Of a DNA stretch of 8,173 nt, positions 1-6,848 are shown one piece after another. Each line of letters starts with the position of its first letter. Position 1 is the first letter of the stretch. Origin of the DNA: Anaerolineae bacterium (lineage in GTDB: Bacteria > Chloroflexota > Anaerolineae > 4572-78 > NAK82); contig JAUVRU010000059.1 in NCBI GenBank assembly GCA_030597485.1, positions 1-8,173 of the forward strand, read 5' to 3'. Position numbers and translations under genes: made by a program. The notes beneath the pieces are model-generated. The model did no database searches. It was given only the letters and a program-made list of their open reading frames with translations, and was not told the origin of the DNA.

Positions 1-2
1 AC

Positions 3-188
3 GGCCTCTCTCTTGAGGAACAGCGGGTTCAGGTGCGCGACGCCGTCGAGAACCTGAGTGGCTTTGCGGGAACCGGAGGTGTCTTCAGCTTCTCTGCCGA
101 CGACCACGTGGGTTTGAGCGCGGATGCTGTGGTGACAGTCCGCATCGTCAACGGAGAGTGGGAGTATTGCCCGCCTGATCAGTGGTAG
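3..188 (+). CDS. ABC transporter substrate-binding protein, Liv/amide type, C-terminal fragment (5' end outside window)
   Basis: This is the last 61 residues of a solute-binding protein that would capture ligand outside the membrane and deliver it to the LivHM permease downstream. The frame is open from the window start to a TAG at 186-188. The segment with LSGFAGTGGVFSFSADDH (fragment residues 18-35), followed by GLSADAVV and a short V-x-NGEW strand, matches the usual C-terminus of LivJ/LivK-like periplasmic-binding proteins (peripla_BP_6 family), where an FxGTGGVxxFSPxDHxGL pattern recurs. The ligand pocket and the signal peptide or lipobox lie upstream and cannot be judged, so the substrate is unknown. 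The C-terminal CPPDQW tail is not a motif I recognise. A binding-protein gene placed before livHMGF is the common order, but the 393-base gap to livH is unusually long for one operon. Confidence 0.85.
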   Translation, partial: GLSLEEQRVQVRDAVENLSGFAGTGGVFSFSADDHVGLSADAVVTVRIVNGEWEYCPPDQW

Positions 189-581
189 TCAGGTGTATGT
201 ACGCGCTCAGCCAGCAGTGTTCAGATATCTAGCTGCCTGACAGTTTCAAATGGGACGCAGATTTTCGCTGATTCGCGCAGATGGGAATACGACAAACCTA
301 GAAGGATTGGCGTGCATCTGTGGTTATCTGCGTCCGGTTGGAACTGGATGACCACAGTGTCAGGTGGCCAGAGAGATCAGGTTCTGGGCCGAAGCGGCGC
401 CAATGTGCTTGTCAGCCTCAGGGTTGACTGCCTGTCCGGTTGAATGGGCGGTGGCGAATTGCGCTGTTCGTCGGTTCAACGGTGATCAGTTCATAGCGCC
501 ATCCCCGGTGCGAGGCTGGTGGCTGAGCGAAGAGAACCCTTGGTTGCGTGGTAGCTGAACGGGCTTGCCTGGGAACACATT
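189..581. other. 393-base non-coding gap between the binding-protein gene and livH
   Basis: I see no convincing gene here. A 64-codon open frame from a GTG at 364 to 558 has no ribosome-binding site and no recognisable protein character. The main structure is the inverted repeat at 243-343. No clear intrinsic terminator (GC stem plus T run) or sigma-70 promoter pair is visible. A TTGACT at 424-429 lacks a matching -10 box. The gap could still hold a promoter for livHMGF or an RNA-processing site that lets the binding protein be made in excess over the membrane components. Confidence 0.6.
243..343. repeat. Extragenic imperfect inverted repeat with 10-base phased CGCAGAT-like units
   Basis: The outer arms pair perfectly over ten bases: GGACGCAGAT at 253-262 and ATCTGCGTCC at 326-335. 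An imperfect outward extension pairs TTTCAA (left) with TTGGAA (right). Inside the left arm three decamers follow each other in phase (GCAGATTTTC, GCTGATTCGC, GCAGATGGGA at 257-286). The right arm has two (GCATCTGTGG, TTATCTGCGT at 314-333). Extragenic elements built from 'CGCAGATT..CGCAGAT' words are, to my recollection, scattered in many copies in various environmental bacterial genomes, so this is probably one copy of a dispersed family. Copy number cannot be seen in one window. No open frame crosses it convincingly and no transposase is present. Confidence 0.6.
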
Positions 582-1475
582 GTGCACAACTATGGCATAG
601 GTGACTATCTTCAGTTAATCCTGTCCGGGATCAGCACGGGCAGCATTTATGTGCTGATTGCCCTCGGCATCGTCATGATCTATAACGTGACGGGGGTCAT
701 CAATCTGGCTCAGGGCGAGTATACCATGCTGGGGGCCATGTTTGCGGTCACCTACTACAGCTGGCACGTCCCCCTGTTGTTGGCCTTCCTGGCCTCCGTG
801 CTTACCGTCACGTTGAGCGGCATGCTGATCGAACGCCTGACGGTGAATCCCGTCCGATCTGCTTCTGCGGTCACCTTGATCATCATCACTGTAGGCGTGA
901 GCATCACCATCCGGGGCATTGCCTTGCTGGTATGGGGGAGCACGCCATACTCTCTGCCGGAGTTCACTGGCGGTGCACCGTTCAGCATCCTGGGAGCGGT
1001 GATGAGTCGGCAGCGGCTGTGGGTCGTAGGCACGGCCGGCCTTGTCTTGCTGTTGCTCTACTACCTCTTAGATCGAACTCTCTTAGGCAAAGCGCTCCGG
1101 GCCTGTGCCATAAACCGGCAGGCCGCTAGCCTGATGGGCGTTGGCCCTGCTCAGATGTCGCTGCTTGCCTTTGCTCTCAGCGCCGCCCTGGGAGCCGTTG
1201 CGGGGATTGTCATCGCACCCTTGACGCTAGTGACCTATGATATGGGGCTGATGTTGGGACTGAAGGGGTTTGTGGCGGCGGTCATAGGCGGCCTGACGAG
1301 CGCGCCGGGAGCCGTTGTTGGCGGGCTGCTGCTGGGGGTGCTGGAGTCGCTGGGCGCTGGCTTGATCTCCTCCGGTCTCAAAGATGCTATCGCATTCTTG
1401 GTCCTCTTGGCGGTGATTTTTGCTCGCTCAGAGCAAGTGGTGGGGCGGCTGAAGAGCCGGAGAATGACGAAATGA
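582..1475 (+). CDS. livH: Branched-chain amino acid/amide-type ABC transporter permease LivH
   Basis: This inner-membrane permease of 297 residues pairs with LivM to form the translocation channel of a Liv-type importer. The N-terminus reads GISTGSIYVLIALGIVMIYN then TGVINLAQGE (residues 16-46), the hallmark of LivH. Hydrophobic segments recur to about residue 280. The cytoplasmic coupling region that contacts the ATPases is around GKALRACAINRQAASLMGV (169-187), and the conserved C-terminal block GLKGFVAAVIGGLTSAPGAV is at 226-245. Length is normal for the family. The GTG start at 582 is the first usable start after an in-frame TAG at 552-554. Only a weak GGGAA (571-575) lies upstream, so initiation may be modest. 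It ends in an ATGA overlap with livM. Liv-family permeases carry branched-chain amino acids, amides, urea or aromatic compounds, and the permease alone does not show which. Confidence 0.93.
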   Translation: MHNYGIGDYLQLILSGISTGSIYVLIALGIVMIYNVTGVINLAQGEYTMLGAMFAVTYYSWHVPLLLAFLASVLTVTLSGMLIERLTVNPVRSASAVTLIIITVGVSITIRGIALLVWGSTPYSLPEFTGGAPFSILGAVMSRQRLWVVGTAGLVLLLLYYLLDRTLLGKALRACAINRQAASLMGVGPAQMSLLAFALSAALGAVAGIVIAPLTLVTYDMGLMLGLKGFVAAVIGGLTSAPGAVVGGLLLGVLESLGAGLISSGLKDAIAFLVLLAVIFARSEQVVGRLKSRRMTK

Positions 1476-2470
1476 ACATGCAACAGTTTTGGAGGCGCCG
1501 CCCAAACGCTTCGGCCTTGATGCTGCTGGCCATAGTTGTGGGTACTCTTCCTCTGTGGGTCAAGAGCTCGTACTTGATCAGCACGGGCATCTTCGTCGGT
1601 ATCTCCGCCATTCTTACTCTGGGGCTGTGCCTGCTGCTGGGGTACGCGGGGCAGATATCTCTGGGACACGCAGCCTTCTATGGCATCGGTGCCTATACGT
1701 CGGCCATCCTGACGGTGAAGTCTGGGCTCAATCCGTGGCTGGCCATTCTGATAGGGATTATAGTCACCGCTAGTGCGGCCTATCTAATTGGCCTGTTCAT
1801 ATTCCGGCTGAGTGGGCACTATCTGGCTGTGGCCACATTGGGGCTGGGCATCATCGTCTACTTGGCCTTTGGTGAGTTCGGTGAGCTCACTGGCGGCCCA
1901 ACTGGCCTCCCCGGCGTGCCTCGTCTTGCGGTGGGGGGCTTCGTCTTCGACGGGGATGTGGAGTACTTCTATCTGGTCTGGAGTGTGGTTATTGTCTTCC
2001 TGGTGTTGTCTCTCAATGTGGTGAACTCGCGGGTTGGGCGCGCCCTGCGTGCCATCCACGGCAGTGAAGCGGCAGCAGACAGCGTCGGTATCGACTCGAG
2101 CCGCCACAAACTCCAGGTGCTGGTGATGAGCGTCGTGTTCGCCAGCGTGGCTGGAAGTCTCTATGTGCATTATATGCGGTTCGTCAGCCCACAGCCTTTC
2201 GGTTTCACTGCATCCGTGAGGTTGGTCGTCATGGCGGCCGTGGGGGGACTGGCCAGTGTGTGGGGTGCGCTTTTTGGAGCCGCCGCTGTTATTCTGTTGA
2301 CTGTGGTGCTGCGAGAGTTCCTGCCGTTGGTTGTCCCTGATGCATCTGGCGAACATACCGTCATCGTGTATGGCATCATCCTGGTTGTCATAATGGTCCT
2401 TATGCCGGAGGGGCTGACAGTTGGTCTGCTGAAATCAATACGATGGCCATCCTTCAAGTCGAAAACCTGA
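1472..2470 (+). CDS. livM: Branched-chain amino acid/amide-type ABC transporter permease LivM
   Basis: This is the second inner-membrane permease, 332 residues, the partner of LivH. Recognition rests on GYAGQISLGHAAFYGIGAY (57-75), the classic LivM motif, then TGGPTGLPGV (140-149), the coupling-loop segment GRALRAIHGSEAAADSVGID (189-208), GGLASVWGALFGA (258-270) and the family-typical MPEGL near the C-terminus (311-315). Many hydrophobic stretches span residues 15-310. A basic N-terminus (FWRRR) precedes the first one. The start overlaps the livH stop by four bases (ATGA), with GGAG at 1459-1462 nine bases upstream. A second ATG two codons later is possible but worse spaced. The 3' end overlaps livG by 28 bases, which implies translational coupling of permease and ATPase synthesis. 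This is a full-length ordinary family member with no visible lesion. Confidence 0.93.
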   Translation: MNMQQFWRRRPNASALMLLAIVVGTLPLWVKSSYLISTGIFVGISAILTLGLCLLLGYAGQISLGHAAFYGIGAYTSAILTVKSGLNPWLAILIGIIVTASAAYLIGLFIFRLSGHYLAVATLGLGIIVYLAFGEFGELTGGPTGLPGVPRLAVGGFVFDGDVEYFYLVWSVVIVFLVLSLNVVNSRVGRALRAIHGSEAAADSVGIDSSRHKLQVLVMSVVFASVAGSLYVHYMRFVSPQPFGFTASVRLVVMAAVGGLASVWGALFGAAAVILLTVVLREFLPLVVPDASGEHTVIVYGIILVVIMVLMPEGLTVGLLKSIRWPSFKSKT

Positions 2471-3207
2471 CAAAGACCTTTGGCGGTATCGTCGCACTGG
2501 ACGATGTCAGCTTCGAGGTGGCAGATCACCGAATCACGGCCTTGATCGGTCCTAACGGTGCTGGCAAGACCACGCTGTTCAATGTCGTGGCCGGCACATA
2601 CGGACCGACCCGGGGAGCGGTGCGCCTGGCCGGACAGAATCTCAATGGCCTACGGGCTCCAGATCGGGTGCAGCTAGGGAGTGGAAGGACCTTCCAGAAC
2701 GCGCTTCACTTCGACAACATGACCGAGATCGAAAACGTGATGGTGGGACGTCATCCTCGCAGCCGTTGTGGCATCCTGTCGTCAGCGTTTCAGCTGCCTT
2801 CGAAGCGCCGAGAGGAGGAGAGCATCTTCCTGGAGGCGATGAGATACCTCAACCTGGTGGGTCTGGCGATGGATTCCAACGAGCTGGCGGCCGGCCTGCC
2901 CTTCGGACAGCGGCGCTTGGTGGCGGTCGCCCGGGCGCTGGCGACTGAGCCCCGACTCCTCCTGCTGGATGAACCGGCGGCCGGATTGAATACCATGGAA
3001 AAAACGGATCTGGTTGTTCTGATCCGGCGCATTCAGGAGATGGGGATAACCGTGCTGCTGGTTGAGCACGACATGGCCTTGGTCATGCAGTTGGCCGAGT
3101 GGATCATAGTGCTGGATCACGGTCGCAAGATCGCGGAGGGCACGGCTGAACAGGTGGGCAAGGATCGCAAAGTCGTTGCGGCATATCTCGGCCAGGAGGC
3201 GCCTTGA
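2443..3207 (+). CDS. livG: Liv-type ABC transporter ATP-binding protein LivG
   Basis: This cytoplasmic ATPase of 254 residues energises LivHM as a heterodimer with LivF. Walker A is GPNGAGKT (36-43), the Q-loop glutamine is Q85 in GRTFQN, and the ABC signature is the LivG-style LPFGQ (152-156) rather than LSGGQ. Walker B is LLLLDEP (172-178) with D176 and catalytic E177. The D-loop follows (AAGLN), and the switch histidine is H209 in LLVEHDM. The GTFQN context and the insert rich in R/E around 115-130 are typical of LivG. The ATG lies inside the livM 3' end, and no good Shine-Dalgarno sits right before it, so expression probably depends on ribosomes finishing livM. It shares a one-base TGATG junction with livF. 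All catalytic residues are present, so it should be active. Confidence 0.94.
   Translation: MAILQVENLTKTFGGIVALDDVSFEVADHRITALIGPNGAGKTTLFNVVAGTYGPTRGAVRLAGQNLNGLRAPDRVQLGSGRTFQNALHFDNMTEIENVMVGRHPRSRCGILSSAFQLPSKRREEESIFLEAMRYLNLVGLAMDSNELAAGLPFGQRRLVAVARALATEPRLLLLDEPAAGLNTMEKTDLVVLIRRIQEMGITVLLVEHDMALVMQLAEWIIVLDHGRKIAEGTAEQVGKDRKVVAAYLGQEAP
3194..3199 (+). promoter_or_regulatory. Shine-Dalgarno AGGAGG that decides the livF start
   Basis: AGGAGG lies within the last codons of livG. It is seven bases from the ATG at 3207 but only four from the alternative TTG at 3204. This spacing favours the ATG, giving a TGATG stop-start junction with livG. Confidence 0.8.
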
Positions 3208-3968
3208 TGTTGCAGGTAGAGGCCGTATCCGTGCGTCGAGGCAACGTGCTGGCTCTACGCGAGGTCACTATCACGGTGCAGGAAGGTGAGATAGTCTCCC
3301 TGGTGGGGTCCAATGGGGCGGGAAAATCTACCCTTCTATATGCGATCGCAGGTGTGCTGCCAGTCGCTTCGGGACGGGTAGTATGCCAGGGTCGGACGCT
3401 GAATGGAATGGCGCCAGAAGAGGTGGCGCGTATGGGTGTCGGCCTCGTGCCCGAAGGTCGTCAGATCTTCGGCACCTTGAGCGTGCTCGATAACCTTCTG
3501 CTGGGCGCGTATGTGCACTATGTCAGCCGGTGGGGAGATCTGCTAGGAGATGTGCGGCGTGTCCTCAAGCGAGAGGACCTGCGCTGCCGCTTGGAGATGG
3601 TCTATGGCCTCTTCCCTGTCCTTGAGGAGCGTCAGGAGCAGGAGGGGGGCAGCCTCAGTGGAGGGGAACAGCAGATGCTTGCTTTCGGCCGGGCTCTGAT
3701 GGGTTCGCCGCGCTTGCTGCTTGTAGACGAGTTATCCACGGGGCTGGCACCGGCGCTAGTCACCCAGCTGCTGGCACTGCTTGGCCGTCTGCGGGAGATG
3801 GGAATCACAATGCTGCTGGTTGAACAAGACGCGTATTCAGCTTTGAAGGTGTCCGACAGAGGGTACGTCTTAGAGACAGGCCACATTGTGGCCGAAGGCA
3901 CGGCACAGGATCTGCTGAGCTCAGACCAAGTGCGAAGTGCCTATTTGGGCAGGCTCCCGACGACGTGA
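3207..3968 (+). CDS. livF: Liv-type ABC transporter ATP-binding protein LivF
   Basis: This is the second ATPase of the importer, 253 residues from the ATG at 3207 (a TTG one codon earlier is in frame but badly spaced from the ribosome site). Walker A is GSNGAGKS (34-41), the Q-loop is VPEGRQIF (81-88, Q86), the signature is LSGGEQQ (150-156), and Walker B is LLLVDE (170-175). GLAP follows as in LivF. The switch position is LLVEQD, with Q207 in place of histidine, which is normal for LivF. The C-terminus VRSAYLG (242-248) is also a LivF hallmark. Two mild oddities stand out: DEL instead of the usual DEP after Walker B, and an extended segment of roughly 15 extra residues (about 105-125, rich in R, D and L) between LLLGAY and the VYGLFP helix. 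There is no overlap with the next gene, which starts 76 bases later. Confidence 0.94.
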   Translation: MLQVEAVSVRRGNVLALREVTITVQEGEIVSLVGSNGAGKSTLLYAIAGVLPVASGRVVCQGRTLNGMAPEEVARMGVGLVPEGRQIFGTLSVLDNLLLGAYVHYVSRWGDLLGDVRRVLKREDLRCRLEMVYGLFPVLEERQEQEGGSLSGGEQQMLAFGRALMGSPRLLLVDELSTGLAPALVTQLLALLGRLREMGITMLLVEQDAYSALKVSDRGYVLETGHIVAEGTAQDLLSSDQVRSAYLGRLPTT

Positions 3969-4010
3969 ACACTCGGTGGTGAAATCGCGACTTCTTTGTA
4001 GAGCATTGAC

Positions 4011-4044
4011 CGCTGGCCATTGAGAAGGATATGGAGGGTATTCG
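4011..4044 (+). repeat. Leader of first paaK, homologous to the leader of the second (copy 1)
   Basis: The 34 bases before the first ligase gene align without gaps to the 34 bases before the second (5415-5448), matching at 24 of 34 by hand count. Both contain GGAGGGTA and a Shine-Dalgarno seven bases from the ATG (GGAGG 4033-4037 here). Weaker matches continue upstream: a TCTTTGT at 3993-3999 here and at 5392-5398 in the other gap, and ATCGC further out. The duplicated unit therefore seems to include the intergenic region. Confidence 0.6.
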
Positions 4045-5349
4045 ATGATCTGGGACATAGAACACGAGACGATGCCTAGGGCCGATCTGCAGCGACTGCA
4101 GCAGCAACGATTGCAGGCCCAGGTGGCCACAGTACTCGAGAAGGTGCCCTTCTACCGCCAGGCGTTTCAGGAGAAGGGACTGACTCCTGCGGCTGTCCAC
4201 TCCCTGTCAGATTTGGCACAGCTGCCTTTCACCACCAAAGAGGATATTCGAGACAACTATCCGCTGGGCCTGGCTGCCGTACCGCCGAGACAGACGGTGC
4301 GCTTGCATGCTTCCAGCGGCACTACGGGCAAAGCCAAAGTGGTACCTTATACTGTCGGCGATATTGATCTCTGGTCAGAGGTTATGGCCCGCACTCTGGC
4401 GGCAACGGGTGTCACCGAGGACGACGTGGTGCACAACGCTTACGGCTACGGGCTCTTCACCGGCGGACTCGGGTTTCACCAAGGGGCTGAACGGATCGGC
4501 GCCACAGTGATCCCTATGTCAGGGGGACAGACGAAGCGCCAGATCATATTCCTGCAGGATCTGGGCAGTACGGTGCTATGCTGCACACCATCCTATGCGC
4601 TCTATTTGGCAGAGGTGGCTGAGGAGATGGGAATTGACCTGCGGGCCACGCAATTGAAGATAGGCATCTTTGGCGCGGAGCCGTGGTCCCATCGCATGCG
4701 AGAGGAAATCCAGTCCAAGATAGGCCTGAAGGCGTATGACATCTATGGGCTCAGCGAGATCATCGGCCCGGGGGTTTCAGTGGAGTGTGAGCATCAGGAC
4801 GGGCTGCACATCTTCGAGGACCATTTCTTGCCGGAGGTTGTTGAGCCTGAGACCGGGGAGTCTTTGCCCTACGGCGAGCGGGGTGAACTGGTTCTGACAA
4901 CCTTGACAAAGGAGGCCATGCCTGTCATCCGCTACCGAACCGGTGATGTCACATCTCTGAATCCGGAGACCTGTGCTTGCGGGCGTACTCTGGTGCGCAT
5001 GGAGAAAACCAGCGGCCGGACAGATGATATGCTTATTGTGCGAGGGATCAACGTCTTCCCGTCCCAGATCGAATCAGTGCTGTTGCAGGTGAAAGGGGTT
5101 GAACCGCACTACCAGATTGTCGTCGATCGCCAGCATACGCTCGATGATCTGGAGGTTTGGATCGAAGTCTCCGAGGAGATCTTCACCGATGAGATCGGGC
5201 GACTGGAAGCCCTTCAACAGGAGCTGCGGACTGAGCTGCACAATGTGCTAGGCATTTCGGCCCGGGTGAAGCTGGTGGAGCCCAGGTCTATCCAGCGCAG
5301 TGAAGGCAAGGCCAAGCGGGTCATTGACCGACGAGAGGTATATGGGTAG
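4045..5349 (+). CDS. paaK: Phenylacetate-CoA ligase family protein (first paralogue)
   Basis: This is a predicted cytoplasmic adenylate-forming ligase of 434 residues (normal PaaK length): aryl-acetate-type acid + ATP + CoA gives acyl-CoA + AMP + PPi. Motifs in order are the N-terminal PFYR (35-38), the phosphate loop SSGTTGKAK (90-98), the family block [18 protein letters not shown] (133-150), [10 protein letters not shown] (157-166), FGAEPWS (209-215), YGLSE (234-238), IRYRTGD (295-301), the hinge region [21 protein letters not shown] (around 323-343), and [11 protein letters not shown] (420-430) carrying the likely catalytic lysine. C248, H255, C310 and C312 are a possible metal site. GGAGG at 4033-4037 sets the ATG. 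It follows the Liv transporter and precedes a near twin. The acid could be phenylacetate, indoleacetate, hydroxyphenylacetate or another aryl acid. The family is well recognised, but the substrate is not fixed by sequence. Confidence 0.93.
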   Translation: MIWDIEHETMPRADLQRLQQQRLQAQVATVLEKVPFYRQAFQEKGLTPAAVHSLSDLAQLPFTTKEDIRDNYPLGLAAVPPRQTVRLHASSGTTGKAKVVPYTVGDIDLWSEVMARTLAATGVTEDDVVHNAYGYGLFTGGLGFHQGAERIGATVIPMSGGQTKRQIIFLQDLGSTVLCCTPSYALYLAEVAEEMGIDLRATQLKIGIFGAEPWSHRMREEIQSKIGLKAYDIYGLSEIIGPGVSVECEHQDGLHIFEDHFLPEVVEPETGESLPYGERGELVLTTLTKEAMPVIRYRTGDVTSLNPETCACGRTLVRMEKTSGRTDDMLIVRGINVFPSQIESVLLQVKGVEPHYQIVVDRQHTLDDLEVWIEVSEEIFTDEIGRLEALQQELRTELHNVLGISARVKLVEPRSIQRSEGKAKRVIDRREVYG

Positions 5350-5414
5350 ACGATTGGCAGTTCTCAGGATGCTTTGGTTATCGCCGGTCGGTCTTTGTTT
5401 CGTATGCTTCGGAT

Positions 5415-5448
5415 CGCTGATCACTGGAAAGGGTCAGGAGGGTAGTCT
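5415..5448 (+). repeat. Leader of second paaK, homologous to the leader of the first (copy 2)
   Basis: This is the counterpart of the element at 4011-4044, ungapped, 24 of 34 identical. It holds AGGAGG at 5436-5441, seven bases before the ATG. The rest of the 99-base gap between the ligase genes (5350-5448) shows no open frame, terminator or clear promoter. Confidence 0.6.
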
Positions 5449-6753
5449 ATGATCTGGGACAGAGAACACGAAACCATGTCACGGACGGATCTGCAGCAGC
5501 TGCAATGGAAACGCCTGCAGGTCCAGGTGGCTACCGTGTATGAGAAAGTTCCCTTCTACCGTCGAGCCTTCCACGAGAAGGGATTGACCTCGGGGGCCAT
5601 CCGCTCGCTTGCGGATTTGCCGGAGCTGCCTTTCACCACCAAATATGATCTTCGGGACAACTACCCGCTGGGGCTGGCGGCGGTACCCGTTGAGCGCATG
5701 GTGCGGCTGCACGCTTCCAGCGGTACCACGGGTAAGGCCACGGTTGTGACCTATACAGCACACGACATTGATCTATGGGCGGAGGTCATGGCCCGTACCC
5801 TCACGGCCGCGGGGGTCACCAAGGGTGACGTAGTGCACAACGCACACGGCTACGGCCTGTTCACTGGCGGACTCGGGTTTCACTACGGGGCTGAGCGCAT
5901 CGGTGCCCTGGTGCTCCCAATGTCCGGGGGGCAGACAAAGCGTCAGATTATGTTCCTCAAGGACATGGGCAGCACAGTGCTGTGCTGCACGCCGTCCTAC
6001 GCGCTGCGGCTGGCCGAGGTGGCCGAGGAGATGGGGGTTGACCTGCGGGAGACTGACCTCAGGGTAGGCACGTTTGGCGCAGAGCCATGGTCAGCCCGCA
6101 TGCGGGAGGAAATCCAGGCTAAGATAGGTCTCAAAGCACACGATGTCTACGGACTGTGCGAGATCGTCGGCCCAGGCGTGGCCGTGGAGTGCGAGTGCCA
6201 GGATGGGCTGCACATCTTTGAGGACCATTTCCTGCCCGAGATTGTTGAACCTGAGACGGGTGAGCCTCTGCCGTACGGTGAGCCGGGCGAACTGGTCTTG
6301 ACGACCTTGACCAAGGAGGCTTTGCCCCTCATTCGCTACCGTACCGGTGATATTACGTCTCTGAATCCTGCGGTCTGTGCCTGCGGACGCACGTTGGCCC
6401 GCATGGAGAAGATCAGTGGTCGGACGGACGATATGCTGATTGTGCGTGGTATCAACATTTTCCCTTCTCAGATCGAGACGGTGCTCTTGCAGGTGAAAGG
6501 GGTACTGCCCCACTATCAGATTGTTGTGGATCGCCGGCACGCCCTGGATGATCTTGAGATTTGGATCGAGATCTCGGACGAGGTCTTCACTGACGATTTC
6601 CAACGGCTGGAAGCGCTGGAACGGGATCTGCAAAGCGAATTGCAGAATGCGCTGGGCATCTCGGCTCGGGTGAAGCTCGTGGAGCCGAAGTCTATTCAGC
6701 GCAGCGAAGGAAAGGCAAAACGGATCATTGATCGGCGAGACGCCTACGGGTGA
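5449..6753 (+). CDS. paaK: Phenylacetate-CoA ligase family protein (second paralogue)
   Basis: This is a second 434-residue adenylate-forming aryl-acid CoA ligase, aligned end to end without a gap to its neighbour. By hand I count 87 differences, about 80% identity. The phosphate loop SSGTTGKAT (90-98), the YGLCE motif (234-238), IRYRTGD (295-301), [12 protein letters not shown] (323-334) and the C-terminal [11 protein letters not shown] (420-430) are all present. Differences at positions usually conserved in PaaK are cysteine for serine in YGLSE (C237), histidine for tyrosine at 133 (HGYGLFTGG), and threonine at 98. C248, H255, C310 and C312 are shared, and H250 of the first copy is C250 here. 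The start is supported by AGGAGG seven bases upstream and by the shared MIWD beginning. A tandem duplication followed by divergence is the plain reading. A different acid preference or different expression is likely but not shown. Confidence 0.93.
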   Translation: MIWDREHETMSRTDLQQLQWKRLQVQVATVYEKVPFYRRAFHEKGLTSGAIRSLADLPELPFTTKYDLRDNYPLGLAAVPVERMVRLHASSGTTGKATVVTYTAHDIDLWAEVMARTLTAAGVTKGDVVHNAHGYGLFTGGLGFHYGAERIGALVLPMSGGQTKRQIMFLKDMGSTVLCCTPSYALRLAEVAEEMGVDLRETDLRVGTFGAEPWSARMREEIQAKIGLKAHDVYGLCEIVGPGVAVECECQDGLHIFEDHFLPEIVEPETGEPLPYGEPGELVLTTLTKEALPLIRYRTGDITSLNPAVCACGRTLARMEKISGRTDDMLIVRGINIFPSQIETVLLQVKGVLPHYQIVVDRRHALDDLEIWIEISDEVFTDDFQRLEALERDLQSELQNALGISARVKLVEPKSIQRSEGKAKRIIDRRDAYG

Positions 6754-6766
6754 ACGCCCAGCCTGT

Positions 6767-6779
6767 CCTCACGGTGAGG
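6767..6779. promoter_or_regulatory. 13-base palindrome CCTCACGGTGAGG, possible operator
   Basis: CCTCAC and GTGAGG flank a single central G, fourteen bases after the second paaK stop. The hyphenless symmetry suits a dimeric regulator better than a hairpin, and no T run follows, so it is not an obvious terminator. Chance symmetry is possible. Confidence 0.3.
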
Positions 6780-6785
6780 TCAAGG

Positions 6786-6813
6786 CGGTCAACGGTAAGT
6801 GGTCAGTGGTGAG
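6786..6813. repeat. Four degenerate heptamer repeats (YGGTNAR)
   Basis: Four contiguous 7-base units run CGGTCAA, CGGTAAG, TGGTCAG, TGGTGAG. The next heptamer, CTGACCA (6814-6820), is the exact reverse complement of the third, so the array can fold back. It lies in the gap before the ACT gene and contains no gene of its own. Short heptameric tandem repeats are known in several bacterial groups. Whether this one is dispersed elsewhere cannot be seen here. Confidence 0.55.
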
Positions 6814-6820
6814 CTGACCA
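6800..6820 (+). promoter_or_regulatory. Possible stem-loop TGGTCAG / CTGACCA
   Basis: A perfect 7-base stem with a 7-base loop (TGGTGAG) lies about 35 bases before the ACT gene start. No U run follows, so it is a weak terminator candidate. It could protect RNA or bind a regulator. Confidence 0.35.
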
Positions 6821-6828
6821 GTGATATG

Positions 6829-6838
6829 TGTAGCTACA
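6829..6838. promoter_or_regulatory. 10-base perfect palindrome TGTAGCTACA just before the ACT gene ribosome site
   Basis: The sequence equals its own reverse complement and ends five bases before AGGAG of the ACT gene. The position would suit an operator or a translational control site, but a single short palindrome can arise by chance. Confidence 0.25.
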
Positions 6839-6843
6839 GTGCA

Positions 6844-6848
6844 AGGAG
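6844..6848 (+). promoter_or_regulatory. Shine-Dalgarno AGGAG that decides the ACT gene start
   Basis: AGGAG sits seven bases before the ATG at 6856. An upstream in-frame start at 6799 would place the heptamer array and palindrome inside the protein and has no such site, so 6856 is preferred. Confidence 0.8.

Noticed and set aside
188..241. GTCAGG ... CCTGAC as a terminator after the binding-protein gene
   Set aside because: Only six base pairs across a 42-base loop and no T run.
424..460. TTGACT as a -35 box for livHMGF
   Set aside because: No TATAAT-like hexamer at 16-18 bases downstream.
364..558. 64-codon open frame starting at a GTG in the gap before livH
   Set aside because: No Shine-Dalgarno, no recognisable domain and an ordinary length for a chance open frame in GC-rich DNA.
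1784..2356. 190-codon minus-strand open frame opposite livM
   Set aside because: Antisense shadow of livM. Its composition (H, Q, R rich) is typical of reverse-frame translation and livM is a clear family member.
3204..3206. TTG as the livF start
   Set aside because: Only four bases from AGGAGG; the adjacent ATG at 3207 has the better seven-base spacing and is the preferred codon.
4004..4023. Two CATTGA words 14 bases apart before the first ligase, as a heptamer-type repeat
   Set aside because: Two short copies only, with a dissimilar unit between them; within chance expectation.
4006..4034. Possible sigma-70 promoter (TTGACC ... ATATGG) before the first ligase
   Set aside because: The -10 match is poor and would overlap the ribosome-binding site, leaving almost no leader.
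6091..6633. 180-codon minus-strand open frame opposite the second ligase
   Set aside because: Antisense shadow of a well-supported gene, with no start signal or family resemblance.
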